Of a DNA stretch of 64,000 nt, positions 46,313 to 56,396 are shown piece after piece. The notes below the pieces were generated by a model, which did no database searches, was not told where the DNA came from, and was given only the letters and a program-made list of their open reading frames with translations. Source of the DNA: Burkholderia diffusa (lineage in GTDB: Bacteria; Pseudomonadota; Gammaproteobacteria; Burkholderiales; Burkholderiaceae); NCBI RefSeq assembly GCF_902499115.1, contig NZ_CABVPN010000014.1, forward strand, positions 137,103 to 201,102. The letters run 5' to 3'. The position numbers and the translations under genes are program-made. Positions within the stretch are counted from its first letter, which is position 1. Each line of letters opens with the position of its first letter.

Positions 46313-47592
46313 ACCTTCCCTCCGCGCATCAGTACGCGATTTTCATAGTCGACCCGCAACAGCACCGCAAGCGCGACACAGTTCAGCAGGATGCCCGAGC
46401 CGCCGTAGCTCACGAGCGGCAGCGTCAGGCCCTTGGTCGGCAGCAGGCCGAGGTTCACGCCCATGTTGATGAACGTCTGCGCGCCGAACCAGATGCCGAT
46501 GCCCTTCGCCATCAGGCCCGCGAACGTGCGGTCGAGCGCGAGCGCCTGACGGCCGATCTCGAACGCGCGGCGCACGATCCAGTAGAACAGCAGGATCACG
46601 ACCAGCACGCCAACGAAGCCGAGTTCCTCGCCGATCACCGCGAGGATGAAGTCGGTATGCGCTTCGGGCAGGTAGTTCAGCTTCTCGACGCTGCCGCCGA
46701 GGCCGACGCCGAACCACTCGCCGCGGCCGAATGCGATCAGCGAGTGCGTGAGCTGGTATGCCTTGCCCTGCGCATAGCGCTCGTCCCACGGATCGAGGTA
46801 GGCGAAGATCCGCTCGCGACGCCACGGCGACAGCCATACGAGCATCGTGAAGGTGCCGACCGCCGTCGCCACCAGGCCGCCGAACAGCTTGCCGTTCACG
46901 CCGCCGAGAAACAGCACGCCCATCGCGATCGCGGCGACCACCATGAACGCGCCCATGTCCGGCTCGAGCAGCAGCAGCGCGCCGACGAGACCGACCGCGA
47001 ACGCCATCGGCAGGAAGCCCTTCGCGAAGCTCTGCATGTACTCCTGCTTGCGCACCGTGTAGTTCGCCGCGTAGATCGTCACCGCGAGCTTCATGATTTC
47101 CGATGGCTGCATGTTCGTGATGCCGAGCGGAATCCAGCGGCGCGCACCGTTCACACCCTTGCCCACGTGCGGGATCAGCACGATCACGAGGCCGACCAGT
47201 GCGATCAGGAAGAGATGCGGCGCGTATTTGTCCCAGGTCGACACGGGCACGCGGAACGCGATCACCGCCGCGATGAACGCGACGACGAGCGACACGCAGT
47301 GGCGCATCAGGAACGCGTAGTCGTGATACGACGCGTATTTCGGCGAATCGGGCATCGCGATCGACGCCGAATACACCATCACGACGCCGAGCCCGAGCAG
47401 CGCGATCGCGACCCACAGCAGCGAGTAGTCGAAGTCGAGCATGCGCGAGCGGCTCGGCCGAACGCCGTTCACGACGCTCGCGAGGCCGCCGGTCGCGGCG
47501 CGCGTGGCCGACGCGACACGGCCGCCGGCAGCATTGCCGCCGGCATCGCGCCGGTCGTTGAAACGGGACACGAGGCGATCGGACCAGCTCAT
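46309..47592 (-). CDS. ftsW: Peptidoglycan glycosyltransferase FtsW
   Basis: FtsW is the septal SEDS-family polymerase that works with FtsI. The 427-residue protein has a cytoplasmic N-terminal tail of about 50 residues and about ten hydrophobic helices, with conserved loops such as GARRWIPLGITNMQPSEIMK and the C-terminal LPLVSYGGSGILLNC signature. It overlaps murD and murG by 4 bases each. Confidence 0.96.
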   Translation of the reverse strand: MSWSDRLVSRFNDRRDAGGNAAGGRVASATRAATGGLASVVNGVRPSRSRMLDFDYSLLWVAIALLGLGVVMVYSASIAMPDSPKYASYHDYAFLMRHCVSLVVAFIAAVIAFRVPVSTWDKYAPHLFLIALVGLVIVLIPHVGKGVNGARRWIPLGITNMQPSEIMKLAVTIYAANYTVRKQEYMQSFAKGFLPMAFAVGLVGALLLLEPDMGAFMVVAAIAMGVLFLGGVNGKLFGGLVATAVGTFTMLVWLSPWRRERIFAYLDPWDERYAQGKAYQLTHSLIAFGRGEWFGVGLGGSVEKLNYLPEAHTDFILAVIGEELGFVGVLVVILLFYWIVRRAFEIGRQALALDRTFAGLMAKGIGIWFGAQTFINMGVNLGLLPTKGLTLPLVSYGGSGILLNCVALAVLLRVDYENRVLMRGGKV

Positions 47593-49109
47593 GGCGTCGC
47601 TCCTTTGTCGATGGCGATTTCATCCACCGCCGCGCGGAACACGTCCGCGCGATGGGCGTAGTTCCTGAACATGTCGAGGCTCGCGCACGCGGGCGACAGC
47701 AGCACCGCATCGCCCGGCTCGGCGAGGTCGGCGGCGGCACGCACCGCGCCTTCGAGCGTCGCGTGGTCGGCGAGCGGCACACCGGTTTCGGCGAGCGTGT
47801 CGCGAATCGCCGGCGCGTCGCGGCCGATCAGCATCACGGCACGGCACCAGCGCGCGACCGGCGCAACCAGCGGCGCGAAATCCTGGCCCTTGCCGTCGCC
47901 ACCGGCGATCAGCACGATCTTCTGCGCGAGCCCGTCGAGCGCGGCCACCGTCGCGCCGACGTTCGTTCCCTTGCTGTCGTCGACGTAGTCCACGTCGTCG
48001 ATCGTCGCGATCACTTCGACGCGATGCGCCTCGCCGCGATACTCGCGCAGCGCGTGCAGCAGCGGCGCGGCCGGCAGGTCGATCGCGCGTGCAAGCGCGA
48101 ACGCGGCCAGCGCGTTCGCCGCGTTGTGCAGCCCGCGGATGCGCAGCGCGTCAGCCGGCATCAGGCGCTTCTGCGCGATGTCGGGCGTATGCGCGGCGTC
48201 GCGCTTGCGGCGACGGCTCGTCGTCTCGTCCGGCGCGTCGCGGTCGACCGCTTCGACCAGCCACGCAATGCCGTTGTCGCGCGACAGGCCGTAGTCGCCG
48301 TCCTGCGTCGGTTCGTTCAGGCCGAACGTGACCGTGCGCGCCGCATCGGCCGCGCCGGGGGCCGGTGCGAACTTCATCACGGCCGCATCGTCGCGATTGA
48401 GCACGCGCGTGGTCGTCGCGCCGAAGATCCGGCCCTTCGCGGCCGCATAGGCGTCGAAGCTGCCGTGCCAGTCGAGGTGATCCTGCGTGATGTTGAGGAT
48501 CGCGGCCGCATCCGGCGCGAACGTGCGGGCCGTCTCGAGCTGGAAGCTCGACAGTTCCAGCACCCAGACGTCGGGCAGCGCCGTATCGTCGATCGCACCC
48601 GCGAGCCGGTCGAGCATCGCCGGGCTGATGTTGCCGGCGACGGCGACCTTCTTGCCCGAACGCTGGCACAGCAGGCCCGTGAGGCTCGTCGTCGTGGTCT
48701 TGCCGTTGGTGCCGGTGATCGCGAGCACCTTCGGCTGATAGCCGCTCGCGCCGAGCGCGCGCAGCGCCTGCGCGAAGAATTCGAGTTCGCCCCACACCGC
48801 GATCGCGCGCTCGTTCGCGGCCGCGATCAGCGCCGCCAGTGCCGGTTCGAGCGGCGACAGGCCGGGGCTCAGCCCTACGATCTCGACGCCGCCGTCGAGC
48901 AGCGCAGGCGTGAACGGCCCGCCGACGAACTCCGCATCGATGCCTTCGGCCTGCAGCGCGGCAAGGTTCGGCGGCGCCTCGCGGGTATCGGCAATACGCA
49001 GCCGGCACCCGTGCCTCGCGCACCATCGCGCGATCGCGAGACCCGATTCCCCGAGCCCCAGTACGAGCACCATCGGCCGCTGCCGATCTCCAAACATCTC
49101 GCCAGACAT
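47589..49109 (-). CDS. murD: UDP-N-acetylmuramoyl-L-alanine--D-glutamate ligase
   Basis: MurD adds D-glutamate to the growing stem peptide. The 506-residue protein has the N-terminal VLVLGLGESGLAIARW nucleotide site, the ATP loop GTNGKTTTTSLTGLL and the VDYVDDSKGTNVGAT motif. I use the ATG at 49109 because an AAAGG site lies 8 bases upstream; an ATG at 49097 is the alternative. It is longer than E. coli MurD (438), as in other Burkholderia. Confidence 0.96.
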   Translation of the reverse strand: MSGEMFGDRQRPMVLVLGLGESGLAIARWCARHGCRLRIADTREAPPNLAALQAEGIDAEFVGGPFTPALLDGGVEIVGLSPGLSPLEPALAALIAAANERAIAVWGELEFFAQALRALGASGYQPKVLAITGTNGKTTTTSLTGLLCQRSGKKVAVAGNISPAMLDRLAGAIDDTALPDVWVLELSSFQLETARTFAPDAAAILNITQDHLDWHGSFDAYAAAKGRIFGATTTRVLNRDDAAVMKFAPAPGAADAARTVTFGLNEPTQDGDYGLSRDNGIAWLVEAVDRDAPDETTSRRRKRDAAHTPDIAQKRLMPADALRIRGLHNAANALAAFALARAIDLPAAPLLHALREYRGEAHRVEVIATIDDVDYVDDSKGTNVGATVAALDGLAQKIVLIAGGDGKGQDFAPLVAPVARWCRAVMLIGRDAPAIRDTLAETGVPLADHATLEGAVRAAADLAEPGDAVLLSPACASLDMFRNYAHRADVFRAAVDEIAIDKGATP

Positions 49110-49125
49110 CCTTGTTACCTTTCCT

Positions 49126-50295
49126 TTACCGCAGCTTGAGGGTGGACAGACCGAACAGGCACAGCATCAGCGTGATGATCCAGAAACGCACCACCACCTG
49201 CGTTTCCTTCCAGCCGGACAATTCGAAATGGTGATGCAGCGGTGCCATCTTCAGCAGGCGCCGCCCTTCGCCGTAACGCTTCTTCGTGTACTTGAACCAC
49301 GACACCTGCAGCATCACCGACAGTGTTTCCGCGACGAAGATGCCACCCATGATGAACAGCACGATTTCCTGGCGCACGATCACCGCGACCGTGCCGAGCG
49401 CGCCGCCGAGCGCCAGCGCGCCGACGTCGCCCATGAACACCTGCGCGGGGTGCGTGTTGTACCAGAGGAACGCGAGCCCTGCCCCGCCCATCGCGGAACA
49501 GAAGATCAGCAATTCACCGGCGCCCGGGATGTGCGGGAACAGCAGATATTTCGAATAGACCGAGCTGCCCATCACGTACGCGAACACACCGAGCGACGCG
49601 CCGACCAGCACGACCGGCATGATCACGAGGCCGTCGAGGCCGTCGGTCAGGTTCACCGCGTTGCTCGCGCCGACGATCACGAAGTAGGTCAGCACGATGA
49701 AGCCCCACACGCCCAGCGGGTAGCTGATCGACTTCAGGAACGGCAGCATCAGGTCGGCGCGCGCCGGCAGCCCCATCGACAGGCCGCTCCTCACCCATGC
49801 CATGAACAGGTCGAACACGCGCACGTTGTTCGCTTCGGACACGCTGAAGGCGAGGTAGACGGCTGCGAACAGCCCGATCACCGATTGCCAGAAATACTTC
49901 TCGCGCGACGACATCCCGCGCGGGTCCTTGTGGACGACCTTGCGGTAATCGTCGACCCAGCCGATCACGCCGAAACCGAACGTGACGAGCATCACGATCC
50001 AGATGAAACGGTTCGTCAGGTCGCCCCACAGCAGCGTCGCGACCGCGATGCCGATCAGGATCAGCACGCCGCCCATCGTCGGCGTGCCGGACTTGACCAG
50101 GTGCGTCTGCGGGCCGTCCTTGCGCACGGCCTGACCAACCTTCATTTGCGTCAGCTTGCGGATCACCCACGGTCCGCACACGAGCCCGATCCCCAGCGCG
50201 GTGATGGTGGCCATCACCGCACGGAACGTGAGGTACGTGAACAAGCGCAAAAAGCTTGCGTCTCCTTGCAGCCATTGCGCCAGCGCCAGCAGCAT
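49126..50295 (-). CDS. mraY: Phospho-N-acetylmuramoyl-pentapeptide transferase
   Basis: MraY moves phospho-MurNAc-pentapeptide to undecaprenyl phosphate to make lipid I. The 389-residue protein has about ten hydrophobic helices and the conserved sequences SGTPTMGGVLI, NAVNLTDGLDGL, MGDVGALALGGALG and MAPLHHHFELSGWKE. It lies 16 bases after murF and 16 before murD. Confidence 0.97.
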   Translation of the reverse strand: MLLALAQWLQGDASFLRLFTYLTFRAVMATITALGIGLVCGPWVIRKLTQMKVGQAVRKDGPQTHLVKSGTPTMGGVLILIGIAVATLLWGDLTNRFIWIVMLVTFGFGVIGWVDDYRKVVHKDPRGMSSREKYFWQSVIGLFAAVYLAFSVSEANNVRVFDLFMAWVRSGLSMGLPARADLMLPFLKSISYPLGVWGFIVLTYFVIVGASNAVNLTDGLDGLVIMPVVLVGASLGVFAYVMGSSVYSKYLLFPHIPGAGELLIFCSAMGGAGLAFLWYNTHPAQVFMGDVGALALGGALGTVAVIVRQEIVLFIMGGIFVAETLSVMLQVSWFKYTKKRYGEGRRLLKMAPLHHHFELSGWKETQVVVRFWIITLMLCLFGLSTLKLR

Positions 50296-50311
50296 GCTTC
50301 CTTCCTTCTAC

Positions 50312-51718
50312 TCAGTGTGCAGCGGGCACCGTGCCCGCCGCGGGTTGTTTCGTCAGCGCGTCGACCACGCGCTCCATCTTCATGTACCGCGAGCCCTTCA
50401 CGAGCACCGTCGCCTGCGCGCCGTAGCCCGCAGTGAGCAGTGCCGTCACCAGCGCGCCGACGTCATCGAAATGGCGGGCCGTGTCGCCGTACGCGGTACA
50501 AGCATCACGCGACGCGTCGCCATGTGCGAACAGCGCATCGATGCCGCGCTCGCGCGCATACGCGCCGATCTCCCGGTGAAATGCCGGGCCTTCGTCGCCT
50601 ACCTCGCCCATGTCGCCGATCACCAGCACGCGCGGCTCAGTTTGCGCGGCCAGCACGTCGATCGCCGCGCGCATCGAATCGGGGTTCGCGTTGTAGGTGT
50701 CGTCGACGACCGTCGCGCCCGCGAGGCTGCCGACGACCGCTCGCCGGACCTGCAAGCGGCCCTTGACCGGCTCGAACGATTCGAGCCCCTGCTTGATCGC
50801 GGCCAGCTCGATACCGGCCGCGAGTGCCGCGGCCGTTGCCGCCAATGCGTTGCGTGCGTTGTGCTCGCCGAGCGCGCGCAGCCGCACCGTCACCGGGCCG
50901 GACGGCGTGTCGATCGCAAGCTCGCCGCCGTGCAAACGGCCCGTGACCTGCGCTTCGACCTGTCGTTCGGCGTCGTGCAGCGCGAAATCGAGAATCCGGT
51001 TGCCGGTCGCCGCGACACGCCAGATACCGGCGTACGCATCGTCGGCCGGAAACACCGCGACGCCGTCCGGCGTCAGCGCGTGGATCACGGCCGCGTGTTC
51101 GAGCGCGACCGCCTCGACCGTCGCCATGAATTCCTGGTGTTCGCGCTGCGCATTGTTGACGAGCGCAACGGTCGGCGCCGCGAGGCGCGCGAGAACTTCG
51201 GTCTCGCCCGGGTGATTCATCCCGAGCTCGATCACCGCGACGCGATGTGCGCCCGACAGGCGCAGCAGCGTCAGCGGCACGCCGATGTCGTTGTTCAGGT
51301 TGCCGGCCGTCGCCAGCCGCGCGTCGGCGCCGACTGCAGCCGCGAAGATCGACGCGATCATTTCCTTGACGGTCGTCTTGCCGTTGCTGCCCGTCACCGC
51401 GACGAGCGGCACCGCGAAGCGCTTGCGCCAGCCGTGCGCGAGTGCGCCGAGCGCGGCACGCGTTTCACCGCCCTCGATGACCGGCATCGCGAGGCCCGCT
51501 GGCGCGTGCGCGACGAGCGCCGCGGCTGCGCCGCGCGCGGCCACGTCGCCGAGGAAGTCGTGCGCGTCGAAGCGCTCGCCCTTCAACGCGACGAACAGGT
51601 CGCCCGGACCGACCGTGCGGCTGTCCGTCGACACGCGCTCGAACGTGGTGTCCGAATCGCCGCGGACGGTGGCGCCGGGAATCAGGCGCGCGGCTTCGCC
51701 GAGACTGAGCATCGTCAT
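50312..51718 (-). CDS. murF: UDP-N-acetylmuramoyl-tripeptide--D-alanyl-D-alanine ligase
   Basis: MurF adds the D-Ala-D-Ala dipeptide made by Ddl. The 468-residue protein starts MTMLSLGEAARLIPG and has the ATP loop GSNGKTTVKEMI and the ELGMNHPGE and DDTYNANPDSM motifs. The ATG overlaps the murE stop (ATGA). A longer merged open frame across murE is a shadow. Confidence 0.97.
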   Translation of the reverse strand: MTMLSLGEAARLIPGATVRGDSDTTFERVSTDSRTVGPGDLFVALKGERFDAHDFLGDVAARGAAAALVAHAPAGLAMPVIEGGETRAALGALAHGWRKRFAVPLVAVTGSNGKTTVKEMIASIFAAAVGADARLATAGNLNNDIGVPLTLLRLSGAHRVAVIELGMNHPGETEVLARLAAPTVALVNNAQREHQEFMATVEAVALEHAAVIHALTPDGVAVFPADDAYAGIWRVAATGNRILDFALHDAERQVEAQVTGRLHGGELAIDTPSGPVTVRLRALGEHNARNALAATAAALAAGIELAAIKQGLESFEPVKGRLQVRRAVVGSLAGATVVDDTYNANPDSMRAAIDVLAAQTEPRVLVIGDMGEVGDEGPAFHREIGAYARERGIDALFAHGDASRDACTAYGDTARHFDDVGALVTALLTAGYGAQATVLVKGSRYMKMERVVDALTKQPAAGTVPAAH

Positions 51719-53253
51719 TCGCCGCCTCCCTTGCCGTGCGTCGCGCGTGCCGCAAGCGCGAGCCGCGCGTGATCCTGATCGGAGAACGTGCGCTTCTTGC
51801 CCATGATTTCCTGCGTCGCCTCGTGCCCCTTGCCGGCCAGCACGACGACATCCTCGCGGGCCGCGCCGCGCACGGCCTGCAGGATCGCGCTCGCGCGATC
51901 CTCGATGCGGCGAGCGCGATCGGGCGCGGTCATCCCCGCGATGACCTGATCGATGATGCGCTGCGGATCCTCGCTGCGCGGATTGTCGCTCGTGACGACG
52001 ACTTCGTCGGCGAGCCGCTCGGCGATCGCGCCCATCAGCGGGCGCTTCGTCGCATCCCGATCGCCACCGCAGCCGAACATGCAGACGAGCCGCCCACCGC
52101 GCGCCGCCGCGATCGGGCGCAACGCGTCGAGCGTCTTGTCGAGCGCATCGGGCGTATGCGCGTAGTCGATCACGACCAGCGGTTCGTCGTTCTGCAGCCG
52201 GCCGCCAAGGCGCTGCATGCGCCCGTTGACGGACTCGAGCCGCGCAATCTCCGCGACGGCCGCGTCGAACGGCACGTCGGCCGCAAGCAGCGAGCCGAGC
52301 ACCGCGAGCAGGTTGCTGACGTTGAACGTGCCGAGCGTGCCGACCTCGACGTCCGCGTCGCCCCACGACGAGCGCAGACGGAAGGCCGTGCCCGTCGTGG
52401 TCGCGCGCACGTCGAGCGCGACCAGTTCGCGATCGGCGTCGGCCGCCTGCGCGTCGCCGATCCCGTATGCGATCGTGCGCACGCGGCCGGCCAGCTTGTC
52501 GAGCAGGCGGCGGCCGGCTTCGTCGTCGCGATTGACGACCGCTGCGCGCAGACCGCGCCACGCGAACAGCTTCGACTTCGCGGCTTCGTACGCGTCGAAC
52601 GTGACGTGATAGTCGAGGTGATCCTGCGTGAGGTTCGTGAAGACGGCGATGTCGAATGCCGTGCCGTTCACGCGCCCCTGATGCAATGCGTGCGACGAGA
52701 CTTCCATCGCGACGGCTTTCGCGCCCGCGTCGTGCAGTTGCGCGAGGCTCCGCTGCAGTTGCGGCGCGTCCGGCGTCGTGAAGCCGGTCGGCACCAGTTG
52801 CCCCGGCATGCCGCTGCCGAGCGTGCCGATCAGCGCGCACGGCTGGTGCAGCGCCGTCAGCGCGGCCGCGATCCATTGGGTGCAGGACGTCTTGCCGTTG
52901 GTGCCGGTCACGCCGATGGCGAGCAGGCTGTCGCTCGGGTCGCCGTACCAGCCGCTGGCGATCTCGCCGGCCAGTTGGTCGAGCGCCGGCACCGCGAGTG
53001 CGACGGGTACGGCCGGTGCGGCTTCGAGACCTTCCGGCTGATACAGCACGGCGGCCGCGCCGCGCGCGACGGCATCGGAAATGAAAGCGCGATTGTCCGC
53101 CCCGTCGACCGCATAGCCGAGGAACACGTCGCCAGCCTGCAGACTGCGCGTGTCGGCATGCAGTTGCGCCGCGGGGGCCACATGCTGGCGCAGCCACGCA
53201 AGCGCGGCCGCGATCTGCTGATGCGCCGGATGGGAACTGCGAGCGGCGCTCAT
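51715..53253 (-). CDS. murE: UDP-N-acetylmuramoyl-tripeptide synthetase (meso-diaminopimelate-adding)
   Basis: MurE adds the third residue of the stem peptide. The 512-residue protein has the ATP loop GTNGKTSCTQW and the TSDNPRSEDP motif; the DNPR tetrad marks enzymes that use meso-diaminopimelate. It overlaps ftsI and murF by 4 bases each. Confidence 0.96.
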   Translation of the reverse strand: MSAARSSHPAHQQIAAALAWLRQHVAPAAQLHADTRSLQAGDVFLGYAVDGADNRAFISDAVARGAAAVLYQPEGLEAAPAVPVALAVPALDQLAGEIASGWYGDPSDSLLAIGVTGTNGKTSCTQWIAAALTALHQPCALIGTLGSGMPGQLVPTGFTTPDAPQLQRSLAQLHDAGAKAVAMEVSSHALHQGRVNGTAFDIAVFTNLTQDHLDYHVTFDAYEAAKSKLFAWRGLRAAVVNRDDEAGRRLLDKLAGRVRTIAYGIGDAQAADADRELVALDVRATTTGTAFRLRSSWGDADVEVGTLGTFNVSNLLAVLGSLLAADVPFDAAVAEIARLESVNGRMQRLGGRLQNDEPLVVIDYAHTPDALDKTLDALRPIAAARGGRLVCMFGCGGDRDATKRPLMGAIAERLADEVVVTSDNPRSEDPQRIIDQVIAGMTAPDRARRIEDRASAILQAVRGAAREDVVVLAGKGHEATQEIMGKKRTFSDQDHARLALAARATHGKGGGE

Positions 53254-55097
53254 CGAACAACTCCTGGTGAATTACGTGTCGTGCTGGATACGATCATATG
53301 CTTCGCACCGCCGCCCGCGGCGAGCTTTTGCGGGCCCGTCGCGGCGGGCGCGCCGGGCGCGTCGTCGGACACGACGAGCTGCTTGATCGGCATGTTCGGC
53401 GGCACGTTCAGCGCGCGCATCGTATCGCCCGCAATCGCCGAGAATACGGGGCCGGACACCTGGCCGCCGAAGTGGCTGCCGGCGGTCGGTTCGTCGACCG
53501 ACACGGCGACGACGATGCGCGGGTTCGGCATCGGCGCCATGCCGACGAACGACGCGCGGTACTTGCGCGTGTAGCCGTGGCCTTCGTGCTTGTAAGCGGT
53601 ACCGCTCTTGCCGCCGACGCGATAACCCGGCACGGCCGCATCGGGCGACGTGCCGCCCGGCGCCACCACCGTTTCGAGCATCGCACGCACCTCGCGCGCG
53701 GTGGTCGGGTTGAACACCTGCGTACCCACGACCGGCTGGTTGGGGTCGGTCTTGAAAATGGTCACGGGCATCAGCTCGCCGTCATGCGCGATCGCCGTGT
53801 ATGCGCGCGCGAGCTGGAACAGCGACACCGACAGGCCGTAGCCGTACGACATCGTCGCCTGCTCGATGCGACGCCAGCTCTTCCACGGACGCAGGCGGCC
53901 GGCCACCGCGCCCGGGAACCCGACCTTCGGCGCCTGGCCGAGGCCGATGCTCGTATACATATTCCACATTTCCTCGGGCCGCATCGTCATCGCGATCTTC
54001 GTCGCGCCGATGTTGCTCGACTTCTGAATCACGCCGCCGACCGTCAGCGTGCCGAAACCCGCGTCGTCGGTGATCGGTGCGCCGTCGAGCACGAAATGCC
54101 CGTTGCCCGTCTCGACGAGCGTGTTCGGCGTCACGCGGTGCAGGTCGAGCGCGAGCGACACCGTAAACGGCTTCATGATCGACCCCGGCTCGAACACGTC
54201 GGTCATGATCCGGTTGCGCAACTGCTCGCCCGTCATGCGCGAGCGGTCGTTCGGGTTGTACGTCGGGTAGTTGACGAGCGCCAGCACCTCGCCGGTGCGC
54301 ACGTCGACGACCATCGCAGCGCCGGCCTTCGCCTTGAACTTCTCGACGGCGGCCTTCAGGTTCGCATACGCGATGTACTGGATCTTGCTGTCGATCGACA
54401 GGTCGACGTCCGTCCCGTTGTGCGGCGGAATCTGTTCGGCGACGTCCTCGACGATGTGCCCCATCCGGTCCTTGATCACGCGGCGCACACCGGACGTGCC
54501 GGACAGCATCTTCTGGTCGCCGAGTTCGACGCCCTCCTGCCCTTCGTCCTCGACGTTCGTGAAGCCGATCAGGTGAGCGGTAATCTCGCCTTCCGGATAG
54601 AAGCGCTTGTATTCATTGCGCTGATAGATACCGGGAATGTCGAGCGCGGCGACCTTGTCCGCGACGTCGATCGGCACCTGGCGCTTTACGTAGACGAAAC
54701 CCTTGTCTTGCGACAGCTTCACGCGCAGTTCCTTCGGCGTCATGCCGAGGAGCTTGCCGAGCTGGTTGACCTTGCCGGCGTCGAGATCGTCCGGCACGGC
54801 GTCCGGAATTGCCCAGATCGCGCGCACGGGCAGGCTCGTCGCGAGCACGAGCCCGTTACGGTCGAGGATCTTGCCGCGCGTTGCCGGCAGCTCGATCGTG
54901 CGCTGATAGCGGCTCTCGCCCTGCTTCTGGTAGAACGCGTTGCCGGGCCCCTGGATCCAGAACGCCCGCGCAGCGAGCGCGACGAACGCCATGAACAGCA
55001 GGAACACGACGAGTTTCGAGCGCCACATCGGCAGGTGCACGCCGAGCACGGGGCTCGACGAGAACTTCACGTCCTGGCGCTTTTGCGACGGCTTCAT
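53250..55097 (-). CDS. ftsI: Septal penicillin-binding protein 3 (transpeptidase)
   Basis: FtsI crosslinks septal peptidoglycan and is a beta-lactam target. The 615-residue protein has a short cytoplasmic N terminus, one transmembrane helix (LVVFLLFMAFVALAARAFW), a pedestal domain and a C-terminal transpeptidase domain with active-site Ser in EPGSIMKPFTV, the SSN motif and KSGT. It overlaps ftsL and murE by 4 bases. Confidence 0.96.
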   Translation of the reverse strand: MKPSQKRQDVKFSSSPVLGVHLPMWRSKLVVFLLFMAFVALAARAFWIQGPGNAFYQKQGESRYQRTIELPATRGKILDRNGLVLATSLPVRAIWAIPDAVPDDLDAGKVNQLGKLLGMTPKELRVKLSQDKGFVYVKRQVPIDVADKVAALDIPGIYQRNEYKRFYPEGEITAHLIGFTNVEDEGQEGVELGDQKMLSGTSGVRRVIKDRMGHIVEDVAEQIPPHNGTDVDLSIDSKIQYIAYANLKAAVEKFKAKAGAAMVVDVRTGEVLALVNYPTYNPNDRSRMTGEQLRNRIMTDVFEPGSIMKPFTVSLALDLHRVTPNTLVETGNGHFVLDGAPITDDAGFGTLTVGGVIQKSSNIGATKIAMTMRPEEMWNMYTSIGLGQAPKVGFPGAVAGRLRPWKSWRRIEQATMSYGYGLSVSLFQLARAYTAIAHDGELMPVTIFKTDPNQPVVGTQVFNPTTAREVRAMLETVVAPGGTSPDAAVPGYRVGGKSGTAYKHEGHGYTRKYRASFVGMAPMPNPRIVVAVSVDEPTAGSHFGGQVSGPVFSAIAGDTMRALNVPPNMPIKQLVVSDDAPGAPAATGPQKLAAGGGAKHMIVSSTTRNSPGVVR

Positions 55098-55435
55098 CGC
55101 GCGCCTCCGTTGCCCTTGCTGGCCGTATCGGCCGACGCGGGAATCGGCGCGTCGATCGCCTTCGCGGCGCCCGGCGGCAGCGTCAGGTACTGGGTGCGGC
55201 CCGTCGTGATCGGCTGCATCTTCAGCGAATCGTTCGCGAGCTGCTCGATGCGGGACGTCTTGGACAGCGCGCTCTGCTGATATTGAAGCTGCGCGTAGTC
55301 CTGCTGGAGCTGACGCTCCTGCGACTGCGCGCGCTGCAGCTGGATGAAGATCTGGCGCTGCTGGTTCGTCGAGTTGACGACCGACAGCGCACAGCCCATC
55401 ACGATGATCAGCAGGAAGATGTTGAAGCGGCTCAT
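55094..55435 (-). CDS. ftsL: Cell division protein FtsL
   Basis: FtsL is a small bitopic protein that forms the FtsQLB complex. The 113-residue protein has an N-terminal hydrophobic segment (FNIFLLIIVMGCALSVV) and a coiled-coil-like stretch rich in Gln (FIQLQRAQSQERQLQQDYAQ), then a Pro/Ala-rich tail. Sequence similarity in this family is weak, so the call also rests on its place between rsmH and ftsI. Confidence 0.92.
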   Translation of the reverse strand: MSRFNIFLLIIVMGCALSVVNSTNQQRQIFIQLQRAQSQERQLQQDYAQLQYQQSALSKTSRIEQLANDSLKMQPITTGRTQYLTLPPGAAKAIDAPIPASADTASKGNGGAR

Positions 55436-56373
55436 GGCGTGACGCGCTCCGCGATGCGCATCACGGCCGACCGGGCGCGCGGATTCGCGGCAACTTCCGC
55501 CTCGCTCGGGAATTGACGACTGATGATCTTGAGCGGCGGGCTCGGGAGGTCGACGGCACGGATCGGCAGGCGACGATCGACGGCAGGCGCACTCGCGTGC
55601 GCCTGCATGAATCGCTTGACGATCCGGTCCTCGAGTGAATGAAAGCTGATGACCACCAGCCGCCCCCCTTGCTCCAGCAAAGACAATGCCGCGTCTAGTA
55701 CGACTTGCAGGTCCGCAAGCTCTTGATTGACGTGAATCCGTATAGCCTGAAAGGTGCGGGTTGCCGGATCCTTGCCCTTCTCACGGGTTTTGACGACGTT
55801 ACCCACGATTTGGGCAAGCTCGCCCGTGGTGTCGAGAGGCCCAAGACGGTCGGACTCTGCCCGGCGAGCAACAAGCGCCTTTGCAATCTGAAAAGCAAAC
55901 CGTTCTTCCCCATAATCCCGTATCACCTCCGTCAATTCCTGCACCGAAGCGCGCGCGAGCCATTCGGCCGCCGACTCGCCGCGCGTCGGATCCATTCGCA
56001 TGTCCAGCGGGCCATCCGCGCGAAAGCTGAAGCCGCGCGCCGGATCGTCCACCTGCGGCGAGGACACGCCCAGGTCCAGCAACACACCCGACACCTTCTC
56101 GACACCGCGCGCCGCAAGCGCGTCGCGCATCGATGCAAAGCTGTCGTGCACGATCGAGAAGCGCCCATCCTCGATGCGCTGCGCCGTCTCGATCGCCCTC
56201 GGATCCTTGTCGAACGCGATCAGCCGGCCGGCCGGCGCCAGCCGCGCGAGCACCGCGCGGCTATGACCGCCGCGCCCGAACGTGCCGTCGACATAAATGC
56301 CGTCCGGCCGCGTCACGAGCGAGTCGACCGCTTCGTCCAACAGTACGGTCCGATGCTGCAATTCGTTTCCCAT
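55432..56373 (-). CDS. rsmH: 16S rRNA (cytosine(1402)-N4)-methyltransferase
   Basis: RsmH (MraW) methylates C1402 of 16S rRNA in the P site. The 313-residue protein has the HRTVLLDEAVDSL N terminus, the SAM motif YVDGTFGRGGHSRAVL and the VLLDLGVSSPQVDD segment. I start at MGNELQHRTVLL; the upstream open frame lacks support. It lies 23 bases after mraZ. Confidence 0.96.
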   Translation of the reverse strand: MGNELQHRTVLLDEAVDSLVTRPDGIYVDGTFGRGGHSRAVLARLAPAGRLIAFDKDPRAIETAQRIEDGRFSIVHDSFASMRDALAARGVEKVSGVLLDLGVSSPQVDDPARGFSFRADGPLDMRMDPTRGESAAEWLARASVQELTEVIRDYGEERFAFQIAKALVARRAESDRLGPLDTTGELAQIVGNVVKTREKGKDPATRTFQAIRIHVNQELADLQVVLDAALSLLEQGGRLVVISFHSLEDRIVKRFMQAHASAPAVDRRLPIRAVDLPSPPLKIISRQFPSEAEVAANPRARSAVMRIAERVTP

Positions 56374-56396
56374 CGCGGGCGTCTCCGTCACCGCAA

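Noticed and set aside
50312..53260. 982-codon frame that looks like a MurE-MurF fusion
   Set aside because: Only the MurF part is in the right frame; MurE is complete in its own frame.
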